Of a DNA stretch of 64,000 nt, positions 42,622 to 51,886 are shown in pieces. Position 1 is the stretch's first letter. The number at the start of each line of letters is the position of its first letter. The stretch spans positions 3,876,850-3,940,849 of the forward strand of contig NZ_LR131273.1 in the NCBI RefSeq assembly GCF_900631615.1, read 5' to 3'. The position numbers and the translations under genes were made by a program. The stretch is from Tsukamurella paurometabola. Lineage in GTDB: Bacteria; Actinomycetota; Actinomycetes; Mycobacteriales; Mycobacteriaceae. The notes below the pieces were generated by a model. That model saw only the letters and a program-made list of their open reading frames with translations. It was not told the origin of the DNA and searched no databases.

Positions 42622-43925
42622 ATGACCCAGGCACGCATCGCCATCATCGGCGCCGGAGTGGTGGGAGCCACCGCCGCGCTCGTCCTCGCCCGCGCCGGCC
42701 ACCCCGTCGACCTCTACAGCGACCGCACCGCGGAGCAGCTCCGCGACGACGTCCCCGCCACCGGAACCGCCGTCCTCTTCGGGCATTCGCGGGACGTCGA
42801 CCACACGCTGGTCGAGGAGCTCTACCCCGACGCGCCGTTGTCCACCGGGATGAACACCCGCCTGAACACCGGCGAACCGGGAGCGCTCGAGCAGGTGCTC
42901 GCCTTCGACCCGGACTTCACCTACACGGCCGCGGGTATCGACGTGCGGCTGCGCGCGTACGACCGGATCCGCCTGTTCGAGCAGGCGGGCGGCACCGTCC
43001 ACGTCGAGACCGTCACCCCGAGGAACTCGACGCCATCGCCGCCGCGCACGACCTGACACTGGTCTCCACCGGCAAGGGCGGACTGTCGAGCCTGTTCCCG
43101 GTCGACGAGGCGCGCACCGTCTACCGCAGCCCGCAGCGGCACCTGCTCGCCGCGGCGTTCACCGGCCTCGGGCACGGCGACGACGTCTTCACCGCGCGCG
43201 GGCACGGCGCCGGGGCGCACAACGTCTTCAACCTGCACACCGACCACGGCGAGATCTGGATCGGGCCCTACTGGCACAAGGACGCCGGCGCCACCTGGAG
43301 CGTCCTCGGCTTCGCCAAGCCCGAGGGCGACTGGGTGCAGCGCTGGGGCGAGGTCACCGACGCGCAGAGCGCCCTCGAGGTGGTCGTGAGCATCTACCGC
43401 GACTACTTCCCCGACGACCTGCCCGACATCGAGAAGCTCCGGGTCATCGAGAAGGACCGCCACTCGTGGCTGCGCGGCGCCGTCACCCCGACGGTGCGCC
43501 AGGGCGTGGGGTACACCCGCAGCGGACGCCCCGTCCTCGCGCTCGGCGACTCCGCGATCGCCTTCGACCCGATCGCCGGACAGGGCGCCCAGACCGGCCT
43601 GATCCAGGTCGCCGCGCTGGCCAAGGCCATCGAGGCCCGGGGCTCGGACTTCACCGCCGAGTGGATCACCGACCAGTTCGACCGGCACTGGGAGGAGCGC
43701 GGCCACGCGGCCGCGGAGGTCACCCGCCTGTTCCTCGGCGACCCGGATTACGCCTTCGCCGCCGGCCTGCTGTTCGCCGGAGCGGTGGCCGACGACACCG
43801 TGGGCGCCGCGCTGTTCGGCCTGCTCTCGGAGCCGGCCCCGATCCTGGACTTCCGGACCGAGGCCGACGTCGAGCGCTTCATCGACGACGCGAAGAAGTC
43901 TGCGGAGGCGTACGAACGGGTGTAG
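42622..43925 (+). pseudogene. Styrene-monooxygenase-like FAD monooxygenase, frameshifted
   Basis: Reading frame 1 (from ATG 42622) gives ARIAIIGAGVVGATAALVLARAGH, the FAD-binding start, up to VETVTP and stops at 43056. From 43020 another frame continues EELDAIAAAHDL, STGKGGLSSLFPVD and later VLALGDSAIAFDPIAGQGAQ, to the stop at 43925. Adding one base to the CCCC run at 43016-43019 restores a 434-residue protein similar to StyA/indole monooxygenases. StyA needs a flavin reductase; none is adjacent. Either a recent mutation, a phase-variable tract, or a sequencing error at a homopolymer. Confidence 0.85.
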
Positions 43926-43936
43926 CGTCCCGCGGA

Positions 43937-45400
43937 ATGGACATCCTGCGGACGAAACCCCTCGCCAGGATCAAGGCCGACGGTGCCGCGGAGGGCGGCC
44001 TGCGGCGCGATCTGCGGCTGTTCGACCTGATCGGCTTCGGCGTCGGCATCGTGATCGGGACCGGCATCTTCACCCTGACCGGCGTACAGGCCAAGGTGAA
44101 CGCCGGTCCCGGCATCGCGATCTCCTTCATCGTCGCGGGCGTGGTCAGCCTGTTCGCGGCGCTCTGCTACGCCGAGCTGGCCTCCGCCGTCCCCACCGCG
44201 GGCAGCGCCTACACCTACGCATACGCCACGATCGGCGAGGTCTTCGCGTGGATCATCGGCTGGGACCTGCTCCTCGAATTCGGGCTCGGCGCCGCCGTCG
44301 TCTCCCGCAGCTGGTCCGGCTACCTCGCGGACCTGTTCGGACTGCCACCGCACCTGTTCACGGAGGAGGCGCCCGTCAACGTCGGTGCGATCCTCGTGAT
44401 CGTCGTGCTCGGCGTGATCGCCACCGTCGGCATCCGGGAGTCCGCCCGCGTGACGAACCTGCTGGTGCTGGTGAAGGTCGCGATCTCCGTGTTCGTGGTG
44501 ATCGTGGGCGCCTTCTTCATCACCCGCTCCAACCTGGTGCCGTTCGTCCCGGAGTCGGTGCCGGCGGAGTCCACGGGCAACACCATGGACCGGCCGCTGA
44601 TCGAGACGATCCTCGGCGGCGCGCCGTCGCACTTCGGCGTCGCGGGCATCCTCACCGCCGCGGCGGTCGTCTTCTTCGCCTATACCGGCTTCGAGGCGGT
44701 GGCGAACCTCGGCGAGGAGGCCCGGCGGCCCGAGCGCGACATGCCGCGCGCCCTGATCGGCACGCTCCTCGCCTGCACGCTGCTGTACGTGCTGGTCTCG
44801 GTGGTCCTCACCGGCATGGTCAAGTACACCGACATCGATTCCAGCGCCCCGTTGTCGAAGGCGTTCGACGTGGTCGGGGCGTCCTGGGCGGGCGACCTCG
44901 TCGCCATCGCCGCGGTCGCGGGCCTGACGTCGGTGATCTTGGTCGAACTGGTGACGATGGGTCGGATCGGCTACGCGATGGGCCGCGACGGCCTGATCCC
45001 GCCGTCCGTGGCCAAGGTGTCGCCGAAGTTCGGCACGCCGACTCGGCTCACGGTGATCATCGTCGTGGTGTGCGCCCTCATGGGCGGGTTCATCCCCATC
45101 GAGGCGCTCTCGGAGATGGTGAGCATCGGCGCGCTCTTCGCCTTCCTCCTCGTCTCCCTCGCGGTGCCGATCCTGCGGCGCACCAAGCCGGACCTGAAGC
45201 GCCCGTTCAAGGTTCCCTTCTCCCCCGTCATCCCGGTCCTCTCGGGCCTGGCCTGCATCTACCTCATGCTGAACCTCGCCGTGGCGACGTGGCTGCGCTT
45301 CCTTGTGTGGTTCGCGCTCGGCGTCGCGATCTATCTCCTCTACGGTCGGCGCCACTCGGTGTTGGGGAAGGAGGCGGGCGTGGCAGACTCTGGCGAGTGA
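43937..45400 (+). CDS. APC-family amino acid permease
   Basis: 487 residues with about 12 transmembrane segments. The conserved APC motif after TM1 is FGVGIVIGTGIFTLTG, with GPGIAISFIVAGVVSLFAALCYAELAS, and FFAYTGFEAVANLGEEARRPERDMPRALIG in the middle. It is closest to the cationic amino acid transporter (CAT) type. It probably imports amino acids by proton symport; specificity is unknown. TAGCGT lies 8 bases before the ATG and overlaps the previous stop. Its end overlaps the next gene by 4 bases. Confidence 0.9.
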   Translation: MDILRTKPLARIKADGAAEGGLRRDLRLFDLIGFGVGIVIGTGIFTLTGVQAKVNAGPGIAISFIVAGVVSLFAALCYAELASAVPTAGSAYTYAYATIGEVFAWIIGWDLLLEFGLGAAVVSRSWSGYLADLFGLPPHLFTEEAPVNVGAILVIVVLGVIATVGIRESARVTNLLVLVKVAISVFVVIVGAFFITRSNLVPFVPESVPAESTGNTMDRPLIETILGGAPSHFGVAGILTAAAVVFFAYTGFEAVANLGEEARRPERDMPRALIGTLLACTLLYVLVSVVLTGMVKYTDIDSSAPLSKAFDVVGASWAGDLVAIAAVAGLTSVILVELVTMGRIGYAMGRDGLIPPSVAKVSPKFGTPTRLTVIIVVVCALMGGFIPIEALSEMVSIGALFAFLLVSLAVPILRRTKPDLKRPFKVPFSPVIPVLSGLACIYLMLNLAVATWLRFLVWFALGVAIYLLYGRRHSVLGKEAGVADSGE

Positions 45401-46275
45401 CGGTGCGCATCGGTCTGGTCGGAGCGGGTCCCTGGGCGCGGGAGACCCACGCCCCGGCACTGGCCGCGCATCCGGCCGTCGACTTCGTGGGCGGATGGGC
45501 CCGTGACCCCGCGGCAGCGGCCGAGGTCTTCCCCAGGGCGTTCCCCTCCCCGGCGGAGCTGTTCGACGCCGTCGACGCCGTCGCCTTCGCCGTGCCACCG
45601 GACGTGCAGGCGCAGCTGGCCGTGCAGGCGGCCCGGGCCGGGAGGCACCTCGTCCTCGACAAGCCGATCGCCCTGGACCTCGATGGCGCCGTCGCCCTCG
45701 CCGACGCGGTCGAGGCCGCCGGCGTCCGTTCGATCGTCGCGTTCACCCGCCGCTTCGCGCCCGAGACCCGGGACTTCCTCGCCCGCACCGCGGAGCTCGG
45801 GCCCGTCGCCGCGGAGGCGCAGTGGCTCTCCGGCGCGGCACTGTCCGGCAGGTTCGCGGCGTCCACGTGGCGCCACGAACAGGGCGCGCTGTTCGATGTG
45901 GGGCCGCACGTCCTGGACCTCCTCGACGCCGCCGCCGGACCGATCACCGGCGTGGACGCCGCCCGGTACGACGCGACGAGCGACACCTGGACCGCCCAGC
46001 TCGGTCACGAGGGCGGCGGTGCCTCGTCCCTCTCGCTGTCACTGCGGACCCCCGTCCTCCCGACGGTCATGCGCGTGTCCGCCCATTCCGCGCACGGGCT
46101 GGCGGTGCTGGAGAGCCGTGAGACCCCGTCGATCGCGTGCTTCCGCGTGCTGCTCGACGAATTCCTCGCGTCCGTCGCCGCCGGCACGGACCATCCGCTG
46201 AACGTGCGCCACGGGCTCGACCTGCAGCGCGTGATCGCGCAGATCCGGGCCGCCGCCGGTCCGGCGGCCCGGTGA
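45397..46275 (+). CDS. Gfo/Idh/MocA-family oxidoreductase
   Basis: 292 residues. An N-terminal Rossmann domain VRIGLVGAGPWARETHAPAL and the active-site Lys in LVLDKPIALD, with HVLDLLDAAAG (His/Asp) in the C-terminal domain, are typical. It oxidises or reduces a sugar or cyclitol-type hydroxyl with NAD(P). Somewhat shorter than the family average (about 330). GTG start overlapping the permease stop, and its own stop overlapping the next start (GTGA), form a three-gene chain. Confidence 0.85.
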   Translation: MTVRIGLVGAGPWARETHAPALAAHPAVDFVGGWARDPAAAAEVFPRAFPSPAELFDAVDAVAFAVPPDVQAQLAVQAARAGRHLVLDKPIALDLDGAVALADAVEAAGVRSIVAFTRRFAPETRDFLARTAELGPVAAEAQWLSGAALSGRFAASTWRHEQGALFDVGPHVLDLLDAAAGPITGVDAARYDATSDTWTAQLGHEGGGASSLSLSLRTPVLPTVMRVSAHSAHGLAVLESRETPSIACFRVLLDEFLASVAAGTDHPLNVRHGLDLQRVIAQIRAAAGPAAR

Positions 46276-48797
46276 GCGCGGGGTCGCGCGGCGCGGGCGG
46301 CCCCGCGTCGCCGGGGCCCGAGGTCGCCCGGGCCTTCATCGAGCGGTCGCTCGACGGCTTCTTCGTCCACGACGAGGACGGCCGGCTGGTCGCCGTCAAC
46401 GCCGCCGCGTGCACGAGCACCGGCTACACGCGCGCGGAGCTGCTCCGCATGAACGCGCTCGACGTGGTGCAGGTCAGCGCCGACGAGGCGCGCCTCAACT
46501 GGGACCTCGCGATGGCCGGCACGATGCGCGTGATCCCCGCGATGCATCGCCGGAAGGACGGCAGCACCTTCCCCATCGAGGCGCACCTGTTCTGCCACGA
46601 GATCGACGGGCGCCGTTACATCGCGGGACTGACCCGCGACATCTCCGAACGGGTGGCCTCCGTGCGCGCGATGAGCGACGCGCAGCGCCGCCTCGAGGAG
46701 CGCGTGGCCGAATCGGCGCATCACTCGGAGCGGGTCGCGAGCCTGCTCCAGGCCGTGATCGACGCCGCACCCGACCTGGTGTACATCAAGGACCGGGCGG
46801 GCCGGTACCAGTACATCAATTCGGCGGTCGCGGAGCTGGCCGGGATCTCCCCGGCGCTCGCGATCGGTTCCGACGACACCGTCGTCTTCCCCGCCATCGC
46901 CGAGACCCTCATGGCGACGGACCGGGAGATCATGGACTCCGGGATCGGCAACGAGGTCGAGGAGTACCCGGAGGTCGACGGCGAGCTGCGGACCTACCTG
47001 TCGAACAAGGCCCCCTACTGGGGCGCCGACGGCGAGGTCGTGGGCCTCATCGGCATCTCCCGCGACATCACGGCCGCGCGCCGCGATCAGGACCTGCTCC
47101 AGCACGCCGAGGCGCGCTGGCAGTTCGCGATCGACGGCGCGGGCGACGGCATCTGGGACTGGGACGTCCCGTCGGGATCGGTGTTCCGATCGCAGCAGTG
47201 GCGGGCACTGCTCGGCTACGCCGCCGAGGACCTGGGCGAGACCCTCGACGACTGGGCGAGCCGCGTGCACCCGGACGACTACGCCCGGTCGTGGAGGATC
47301 ATCCAGGCGGTCGTGCGGGGCGAGATCGCCGAGTTCTCGGTCGAGCACCGCATGCGGACCAAGGACGGCAGCTGGCGGTGGGTCCACGATCGCGGTCGTG
47401 CGATGGAGGTCGGCCCCGACGGCGTCCCCACCCGGTTGATCGGCACCCTGACGGACATCACGGAGCGGCGCCGGGCCGAGTCCGAGATCCGCGAGCTCAA
47501 CCGCAGGCTGCGGTGGCGCGCCGATCACGACGACCTCACCGGGCTCCTGGGCCGGGCCGGGTTCATCGAGCGCGCCACGGACGTCGTCGAGCAGCGCCGG
47601 GCCGACGGGGACGCGCTCGCCGTGCTGTGGATCGACCTCGACTCGTTCAAGCGGATCAACGACTCGCTCGGGCACAAGATCGGAGACCAGGTACTGCAGG
47701 TGGTGGCCCGGCGACTGCAATCGGCGAGCCTGCCCACCGACCTGGTCGCGCGGCTGGGCGGCGACGAGTTCGTCGTGCTGCGCCCGCGCGTGGACGCGGC
47801 GCGGCGCACCGCCGACTGGGCGGAGCGCGTCCGGGGCGCGATGGCCCGGCCGGTGGAGGTCGACGGGGTGCACCTGACCGTCACCTGTTCGATCGGTCTC
47901 GTCGAATCGGGCGCGGCGGACGACGGCATCACCCAGCTCCTCATCGACGGCGACCTGGCGCTCCTGCAGGCCAAGCGCGACGGGCGCAACCGGATCGTGC
48001 AGCACTCGGCCGGCCTGCACGCCCCGCAGCAGGAACGCGTGGCCCTCGCGACCCACATCCGGTCCGTGATCGCGCGCGGCGAGGTCGTGGTGCGCTACCA
48101 GCCGGTCGTCGACCTCGCGACGGGTGCGATGGTGGGCGCCGAGGCACTCGCCCGCATGCCCGGCCCCGACGGCGAGGAGCTCAGCCCGGCGGGCTTCCTC
48201 CCCCACCTCGAGGCGTTGGGGATGCTCCCCGACCTGGCGCGCATCGTCCTGGACCGCGCCTGTACCGATTTCGCCGCGGCCCCCGAGCTCGGCTGGGTGT
48301 CGGTGAACCTCGCCTCCGAGGACCTCGCCGACCCGCAACTGCCGCACGTGGTGGAGGACGCGCTGGCGCGGAGCGGGCTGGAACCCGCCCGGCTCATCCT
48401 CGAGATCAACGAGCGCGTGGTGCCCGAGCGGCACGTCCTGGCGGCGACGCACCGCCTGATCGAGCTCGGCATCCGGATCGCGCTGGACGACTTCGGCACC
48501 GGCTGGTCGAGTCTCGCGCAACTGCGCGACCTCAACCTGGCCCTGGTCAAGATCGACCGCTCCGTGGTCACGGCGTCGACGGGGCACGACGACCCGCAAC
48601 TCGAGGCGATGCTCGACGCCGCGGTCGCCATGGCCCGGGCCCTCGACCTCGACGTCATCGCCGAGGGGATCGAATGCCCGGCCGAGTCCGCCGCGCTCGC
48701 CGCGGCCGGCGCCCACTACGCGCAGGGCTTCCTCTGGTCCCGCCCCGTCGACATCGACCGCCTGCCGCGGTGGGCGGACCCGGCCGCGGCGCAGTGA
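46272..48797 (+). CDS. PAS-PAS-PAS-GGDEF-EAL cyclic-di-GMP protein
   Basis: 841 residues. Three PAS domains cover about 20-130, 155-270 and 280-400, then a GGDEF domain with LGGDEFVVL and a C-terminal EAL domain with GAEALARM, LEINERVV, LDDFGTGWSSL and KIDRSVV. Both catalytic motifs look intact, so it could make and break cyclic-di-GMP. No transmembrane segment is seen; the PAS domains probably sense a cytosolic signal. GTG start overlaps the oxidoreductase stop by 4 bases. Confidence 0.92.
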   Translation: MSAGSRGAGGPASPGPEVARAFIERSLDGFFVHDEDGRLVAVNAAACTSTGYTRAELLRMNALDVVQVSADEARLNWDLAMAGTMRVIPAMHRRKDGSTFPIEAHLFCHEIDGRRYIAGLTRDISERVASVRAMSDAQRRLEERVAESAHHSERVASLLQAVIDAAPDLVYIKDRAGRYQYINSAVAELAGISPALAIGSDDTVVFPAIAETLMATDREIMDSGIGNEVEEYPEVDGELRTYLSNKAPYWGADGEVVGLIGISRDITAARRDQDLLQHAEARWQFAIDGAGDGIWDWDVPSGSVFRSQQWRALLGYAAEDLGETLDDWASRVHPDDYARSWRIIQAVVRGEIAEFSVEHRMRTKDGSWRWVHDRGRAMEVGPDGVPTRLIGTLTDITERRRAESEIRELNRRLRWRADHDDLTGLLGRAGFIERATDVVEQRRADGDALAVLWIDLDSFKRINDSLGHKIGDQVLQVVARRLQSASLPTDLVARLGGDEFVVLRPRVDAARRTADWAERVRGAMARPVEVDGVHLTVTCSIGLVESGAADDGITQLLIDGDLALLQAKRDGRNRIVQHSAGLHAPQQERVALATHIRSVIARGEVVVRYQPVVDLATGAMVGAEALARMPGPDGEELSPAGFLPHLEALGMLPDLARIVLDRACTDFAAAPELGWVSVNLASEDLADPQLPHVVEDALARSGLEPARLILEINERVVPERHVLAATHRLIELGIRIALDDFGTGWSSLAQLRDLNLALVKIDRSVVTASTGHDDPQLEAMLDAAVAMARALDLDVIAEGIECPAESAALAAAGAHYAQGFLWSRPVDIDRLPRWADPAAAQ

Positions 48798-48840
48798 CGA
48801 CGGCCGCCGTCGGCGCGGCCGGAAGTCCGCCGTCCGGCGC

Positions 48841-48846
48841 TACCCT
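48841..48846 (+). promoter_or_regulatory. Candidate -10 element, leaderless small gene
   Basis: TACCCT followed by 6 bases and ATG at 48853. Confidence 0.45.
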
Positions 48847-48852
48847 GGGGAC

Positions 48853-49224
48853 ATGACGCACCCCGGCGACCCCGCGCAGCCTCCGCCCTCCCGGCCCGTA
48901 CCCCCGGAGCCGGCCGCGGCGGCGCCCGAGCCGATCGACGCGGAGATCGTCGACCCGCCGCCGAGCGGGCCCGTGGCGCCGTCCTACGAGGAGGTCACCG
49001 GTTACACGGCGGCGGGCGTCCCCACCTTCGACCACGTCCGGGACAAGATCGAGCGACGCACCACCACGGCGCTGGGCGCCGAGGAACTGGCGCACGGCAC
49101 GGCCGCCGCGCAGGACGCGGAACGGGCCTTCGCCGAGCGCGAGAAGGCGGCGAAGGCCAGGCTCGAGGAGATCCGGCGATCGCTGGGCTCGCCGACGCCG
49201 CCCCCGGACGCGCCGGAGGCGTAG
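48853..49224 (+). CDS. Proline/alanine-rich hypothetical protein, 123 aa
   Basis: An N-terminal 45 residues rich in Pro, Glu and Ala, then YEEVTGYTAAGVPTFDHVRDKIERRTTTALGAEELAHGT and a charged helix AERAFAEREKAAKARLEEIRRSLG that could form a coiled coil. No signal peptide or domain is recognised. The leaderless promoter and a well-behaved composition suggest a real gene. It converges with trpB2. Confidence 0.65.
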   Translation: MTHPGDPAQPPPSRPVPPEPAAAAPEPIDAEIVDPPPSGPVAPSYEEVTGYTAAGVPTFDHVRDKIERRTTTALGAEELAHGTAAAQDAERAFAEREKAAKARLEEIRRSLGSPTPPPDAPEA

Positions 49225-49234
49225 CGGCGCACCG

Positions 49235-50533
49235 TCAGGCCAGGCCTCCCGACAGGTACTCCGCGTAGGCGGGCAGGTCGAGCTGGCCGTGACCGGACAG
49301 GCCGATGACGAGCACCTCGTCCGCGTGTTCCCGGGCGTAGTCCGCGGCCGCCGCGATGGCGTGCGTCGCCTCCGGGGCCGGCACGATGCCCTGCGACCGC
49401 GCGAACAGCACACCCGCGGCGAACGCATCGTTCTGCTCGATCGCGACGCCCTCGACCAGGCCCAGTTCCACGGTGTGGCTCAGCGCCGGCGACATGCCGT
49501 GGTAGCGCAGGCCGCCCGCGTGGATGGGGTCCGGGACGAAGTCCATCCCGAGGGTGTGCATCTTCAGCAGCGGGGTCGAGCCCGCCACGTCGCCGTGGTC
49601 GTAGCGGTACTCGCCCTTCGTGATCGACGGGCACGCCGCCGGCTCGGCCGCGACGATGCGCGGGTCCTGCCGGCCGTGGATCTTCTCGCGCAGGAAGGGG
49701 AAGGCGAGGCCCGCGAGGTTGGAACCACCGCCCGCGCAGCCGAAGACGACATCGGCGCCCTTCTCGTGCAGGTTCAGCTGCTCGACGGCCTCGAGGCCGA
49801 TCACCGATTGGTGGAGCACCACGTGGTTGAGGACACTGCCCAGGGCGTAGCGCGCCTCGGGGTCCTGCGCCGCGACCTCGACGGCCTCCGACACGGCCAT
49901 GCCGAGGCTGCCGGTGGTGTCCGGGTCCTTCGCCAGCATCGCGCGACCGGCCTCGGTCAGGTCCGACGGGCTGGGGTGCACGGTGCCGCCGTAGGTGCGC
50001 ATGAGGTGGCCGCGGTAGGGCTTGGAGTCGAAGGAGGCGCGTACCTGCCAGACCTCGACGTCGATGCCGAACTGGGCGCCCGCGAAGGAGAGAGCGCTGC
50101 CCCACTGGCCCGCGCCGGTCTCCGTGGTCAGCTTCCGCACACCGTCGATCGCGTTGTAGTACGCCTGGGCGACGGCCGAGTTCGTCTTGTGCGAACCGAC
50201 GGGGCTGACGCCCTCGTACTTGACGTAGATGCGGCAGGTGGTACCGAGCGCCTGCTCGAACTTGCGGGCGCGGATCAGCGGCGACGGGCGCCACATGGCC
50301 AGGATCTCGCGGACCGGCTCGGGGATCTCGTGGTACGCCTCGGTCGACGCCTCCTGAGCGATGAGCCCGGACGCGAAGAGCGGGGCCAGGTCCTCCGGCT
50401 GCACCGGCTCCCGGGTGCCCGGGTGCAGGTGCGGCGGGATCGGGGTGTCGAGTTCCGCGGCCAGGTTGTACCAGTGCGTGGGTACCTCCACGGTGGTGAT
50501 GTCCTGGTGCGGGGCGGCGTCCGAGAGTGTCAT
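49235..50533 (-). CDS. TrpB2-type tryptophan synthase beta-like protein
   Basis: 432 residues, PLP enzyme. The Lys of GSHKTNSA binds PLP, the glycine-rich CAGGGSN binds phosphate, and [13 protein letters not shown] is the substrate loop. The length and the N-terminal extension assign it to the TrpB2 group, which does not need TrpA and is often found alone, as here with no trpA or trpC nearby. It likely makes tryptophan from indole and serine, or salvages indole. A TACCCT hexamer 7 bases before the ATG suggests leaderless expression. Confidence 0.9.
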   Translation of the reverse strand: MTLSDAAPHQDITTVEVPTHWYNLAAELDTPIPPHLHPGTREPVQPEDLAPLFASGLIAQEASTEAYHEIPEPVREILAMWRPSPLIRARKFEQALGTTCRIYVKYEGVSPVGSHKTNSAVAQAYYNAIDGVRKLTTETGAGQWGSALSFAGAQFGIDVEVWQVRASFDSKPYRGHLMRTYGGTVHPSPSDLTEAGRAMLAKDPDTTGSLGMAVSEAVEVAAQDPEARYALGSVLNHVVLHQSVIGLEAVEQLNLHEKGADVVFGCAGGGSNLAGLAFPFLREKIHGRQDPRIVAAEPAACPSITKGEYRYDHGDVAGSTPLLKMHTLGMDFVPDPIHAGGLRYHGMSPALSHTVELGLVEGVAIEQNDAFAAGVLFARSQGIVPAPEATHAIAAAADYAREHADEVLVIGLSGHGQLDLPAYAEYLSGGLA

Positions 50534-50540
50534 GGATCAC

Positions 50541-50546
50541 AGGGTA
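50541..50546 (-). promoter_or_regulatory. Candidate -10 element, leaderless trpB2
   Basis: TACCCT on the minus strand, 7 bases before ATG 50533. Confidence 0.5.
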
Positions 50547-50597
50547 GAACGACGGGTCTCCGCCGGTTCCCCACAGGTCCGTCTTATCGAAGCCTCC

Positions 50598-50603
50598 TAT
50601 CCT
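50598..50603 (+). promoter_or_regulatory. Candidate -10 element of the esterase gene / upstream ORF
   Basis: TATCCT is followed by 6 bases and a GTG at 50610, not by the esterase start at 50633; a leaderless short ORF may begin there. Confidence 0.4.
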
Positions 50604-50609
50604 GAGCGC

Positions 50610-50636
50610 GTGCGAGGACAGGAGGGTGACCGGTGA
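50610..50636 (+). other. Possible 8-codon leaderless upstream ORF
   Basis: GTG at 50610 encodes VRGQEGDR and stops with TGA at 50634-50636, overlapping the esterase GTG (50633). The ribosome-binding site of the esterase lies inside it. Translation of this short ORF could deliver ribosomes to the main gene; it may also be chance. Confidence 0.35.
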
Positions 50637-51877
50637 GCCCGCTGCGGAATCTGCAGCTCACGGCGGGTCCGGTGCCCCTGTTGTTGCTGATGGCCGGCGC
50701 TGCGGCGCTCGCCGGGCTGCTCAGCGTCACCCGGCGCACGGGCTCGGCCCGGGCGGTGTTCGCGTGCGTGGGTGCCGCCCTCGCGCTCACCGCGGTCGTC
50801 GACTACCTCGTCGAGTTCGTGTGGAAGCCCTTCCCCGACCGCCTCGACCCGCTGGTGCTGCTGTGGATCGCCCTCGGGGTCCTGGCCCTGCTGTTGGCGG
50901 GGGTGAGCATCGCCCGGTCCCGGTCGTGGCGGTCCGCAGCGCTCAGCGCCCCCGCGGTCGGCCTCGTGATCCTCATGGGTGCGGGCCAGGTGAACTCGCT
51001 GTACTCGGCGTACCCCTCGGTGGAGGACCTGCTGCCGGTGGATTATCCGGCGACGGTGCCGCGCCCCTCCCCCGGCACGAACGCCGAGCGCGGCGTCGTC
51101 GTCCGGGCGACGGTACCGCCCACCCGCTCCCGGTTCGCCGCCCGGCGGACTCTGGTCTACCTGCCGCCGGCCTACCTGTCCGGTGCCCGCGAGCGGCTTC
51201 CGGTGCTCGTGCTGCTGCACGGGCAGCCCGGCTCGCCGCGCGACTGGTTCGCGGGCGGGCGGCTCGCACGGACGATGGACGCCTACGCGCAGCGGCGCGG
51301 CGGCGCCGCCCCGATCGTGGTGGTGCCGGACGCGACGGGCGGGCAGTTCGAGAATCCGCTGTGCGCCGACTCGCGACGCACCCGCGCCGCCACCTACCTC
51401 GCGGAGGACGTGCCCGCGTGGGTGCGGCAGAACCTCGCCGTCGAGACCGCGCCGCGGGCCTGGGCCGTGGGCGGGTACTCCTACGGCGGCACCTGCGCGC
51501 TCCAGTTGGCCACGCGGTTCCCCGACGTCTTCCGCACCTTCCTCGCGCTCTCCCCCGAGGCCGAGCCCGATCTCGGCGGCGGGCGCGAGGCCACGATCCG
51601 CGAAGCCTTCGCCGGCGACCGCGCAGCGTACGCCCTCGCCGACCCGATGACGCAACTATCGCTGCGCCGCTACCCGGACTCCGCGGGGGTGCTCGTCGCA
51701 GGCACCGGCGACGCCGCGTCCTCCGCGGCCGCCGGACGGTTCGCCGCGGCCGCCGGCCCGGCCGGCATGGATGCGCGCGTCCTGCGCCTCCGCGGCGGGC
51801 ACGACTTCTCGGTGTGGTCGGGCGGGCTCACCGCCGAACTCGACTGGCTGGGCCGCCGGCTCGGCCTGCCCGGCTAG
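50633..51877 (+). CDS. Membrane-anchored esterase (alpha/beta hydrolase)
   Basis: 414 residues. Four hydrophobic segments (about 10-30, 40-60, 73-95, 105-125) precede an outward-facing hydrolase domain: LVLLHGQPGSPRDWF, the nucleophile elbow GGYSYGGTCA, and a late His in RGGHDFSVW. This matches the Ag85/esterase D type, and such membrane-anchored members exist in mycolate bacteria, where they may act on envelope lipids; that is inference. GTG start with GGAGGGTGA just upstream. Confidence 0.82.
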   Translation: MSPLRNLQLTAGPVPLLLLMAGAAALAGLLSVTRRTGSARAVFACVGAALALTAVVDYLVEFVWKPFPDRLDPLVLLWIALGVLALLLAGVSIARSRSWRSAALSAPAVGLVILMGAGQVNSLYSAYPSVEDLLPVDYPATVPRPSPGTNAERGVVVRATVPPTRSRFAARRTLVYLPPAYLSGARERLPVLVLLHGQPGSPRDWFAGGRLARTMDAYAQRRGGAAPIVVVPDATGGQFENPLCADSRRTRAATYLAEDVPAWVRQNLAVETAPRAWAVGGYSYGGTCALQLATRFPDVFRTFLALSPEAEPDLGGGREATIREAFAGDRAAYALADPMTQLSLRRYPDSAGVLVAGTGDAASSAAAGRFAAAAGPAGMDARVLRLRGGHDFSVWSGGLTAELDWLGRRLGLPG

Positions 51878-51886
51878 GCGCTCCGC

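Noticed and set aside
42622-43925. Programmed frameshift in the monooxygenase gene
   Set aside because: The C-run lacks a classic slippery heptamer and no stimulatory structure was evident; mutation or sequencing error is simpler.
46005-48716. 903-codon open frame opposite the GGDEF/EAL gene
   Set aside because: Shadow frame with no recognisable motifs.
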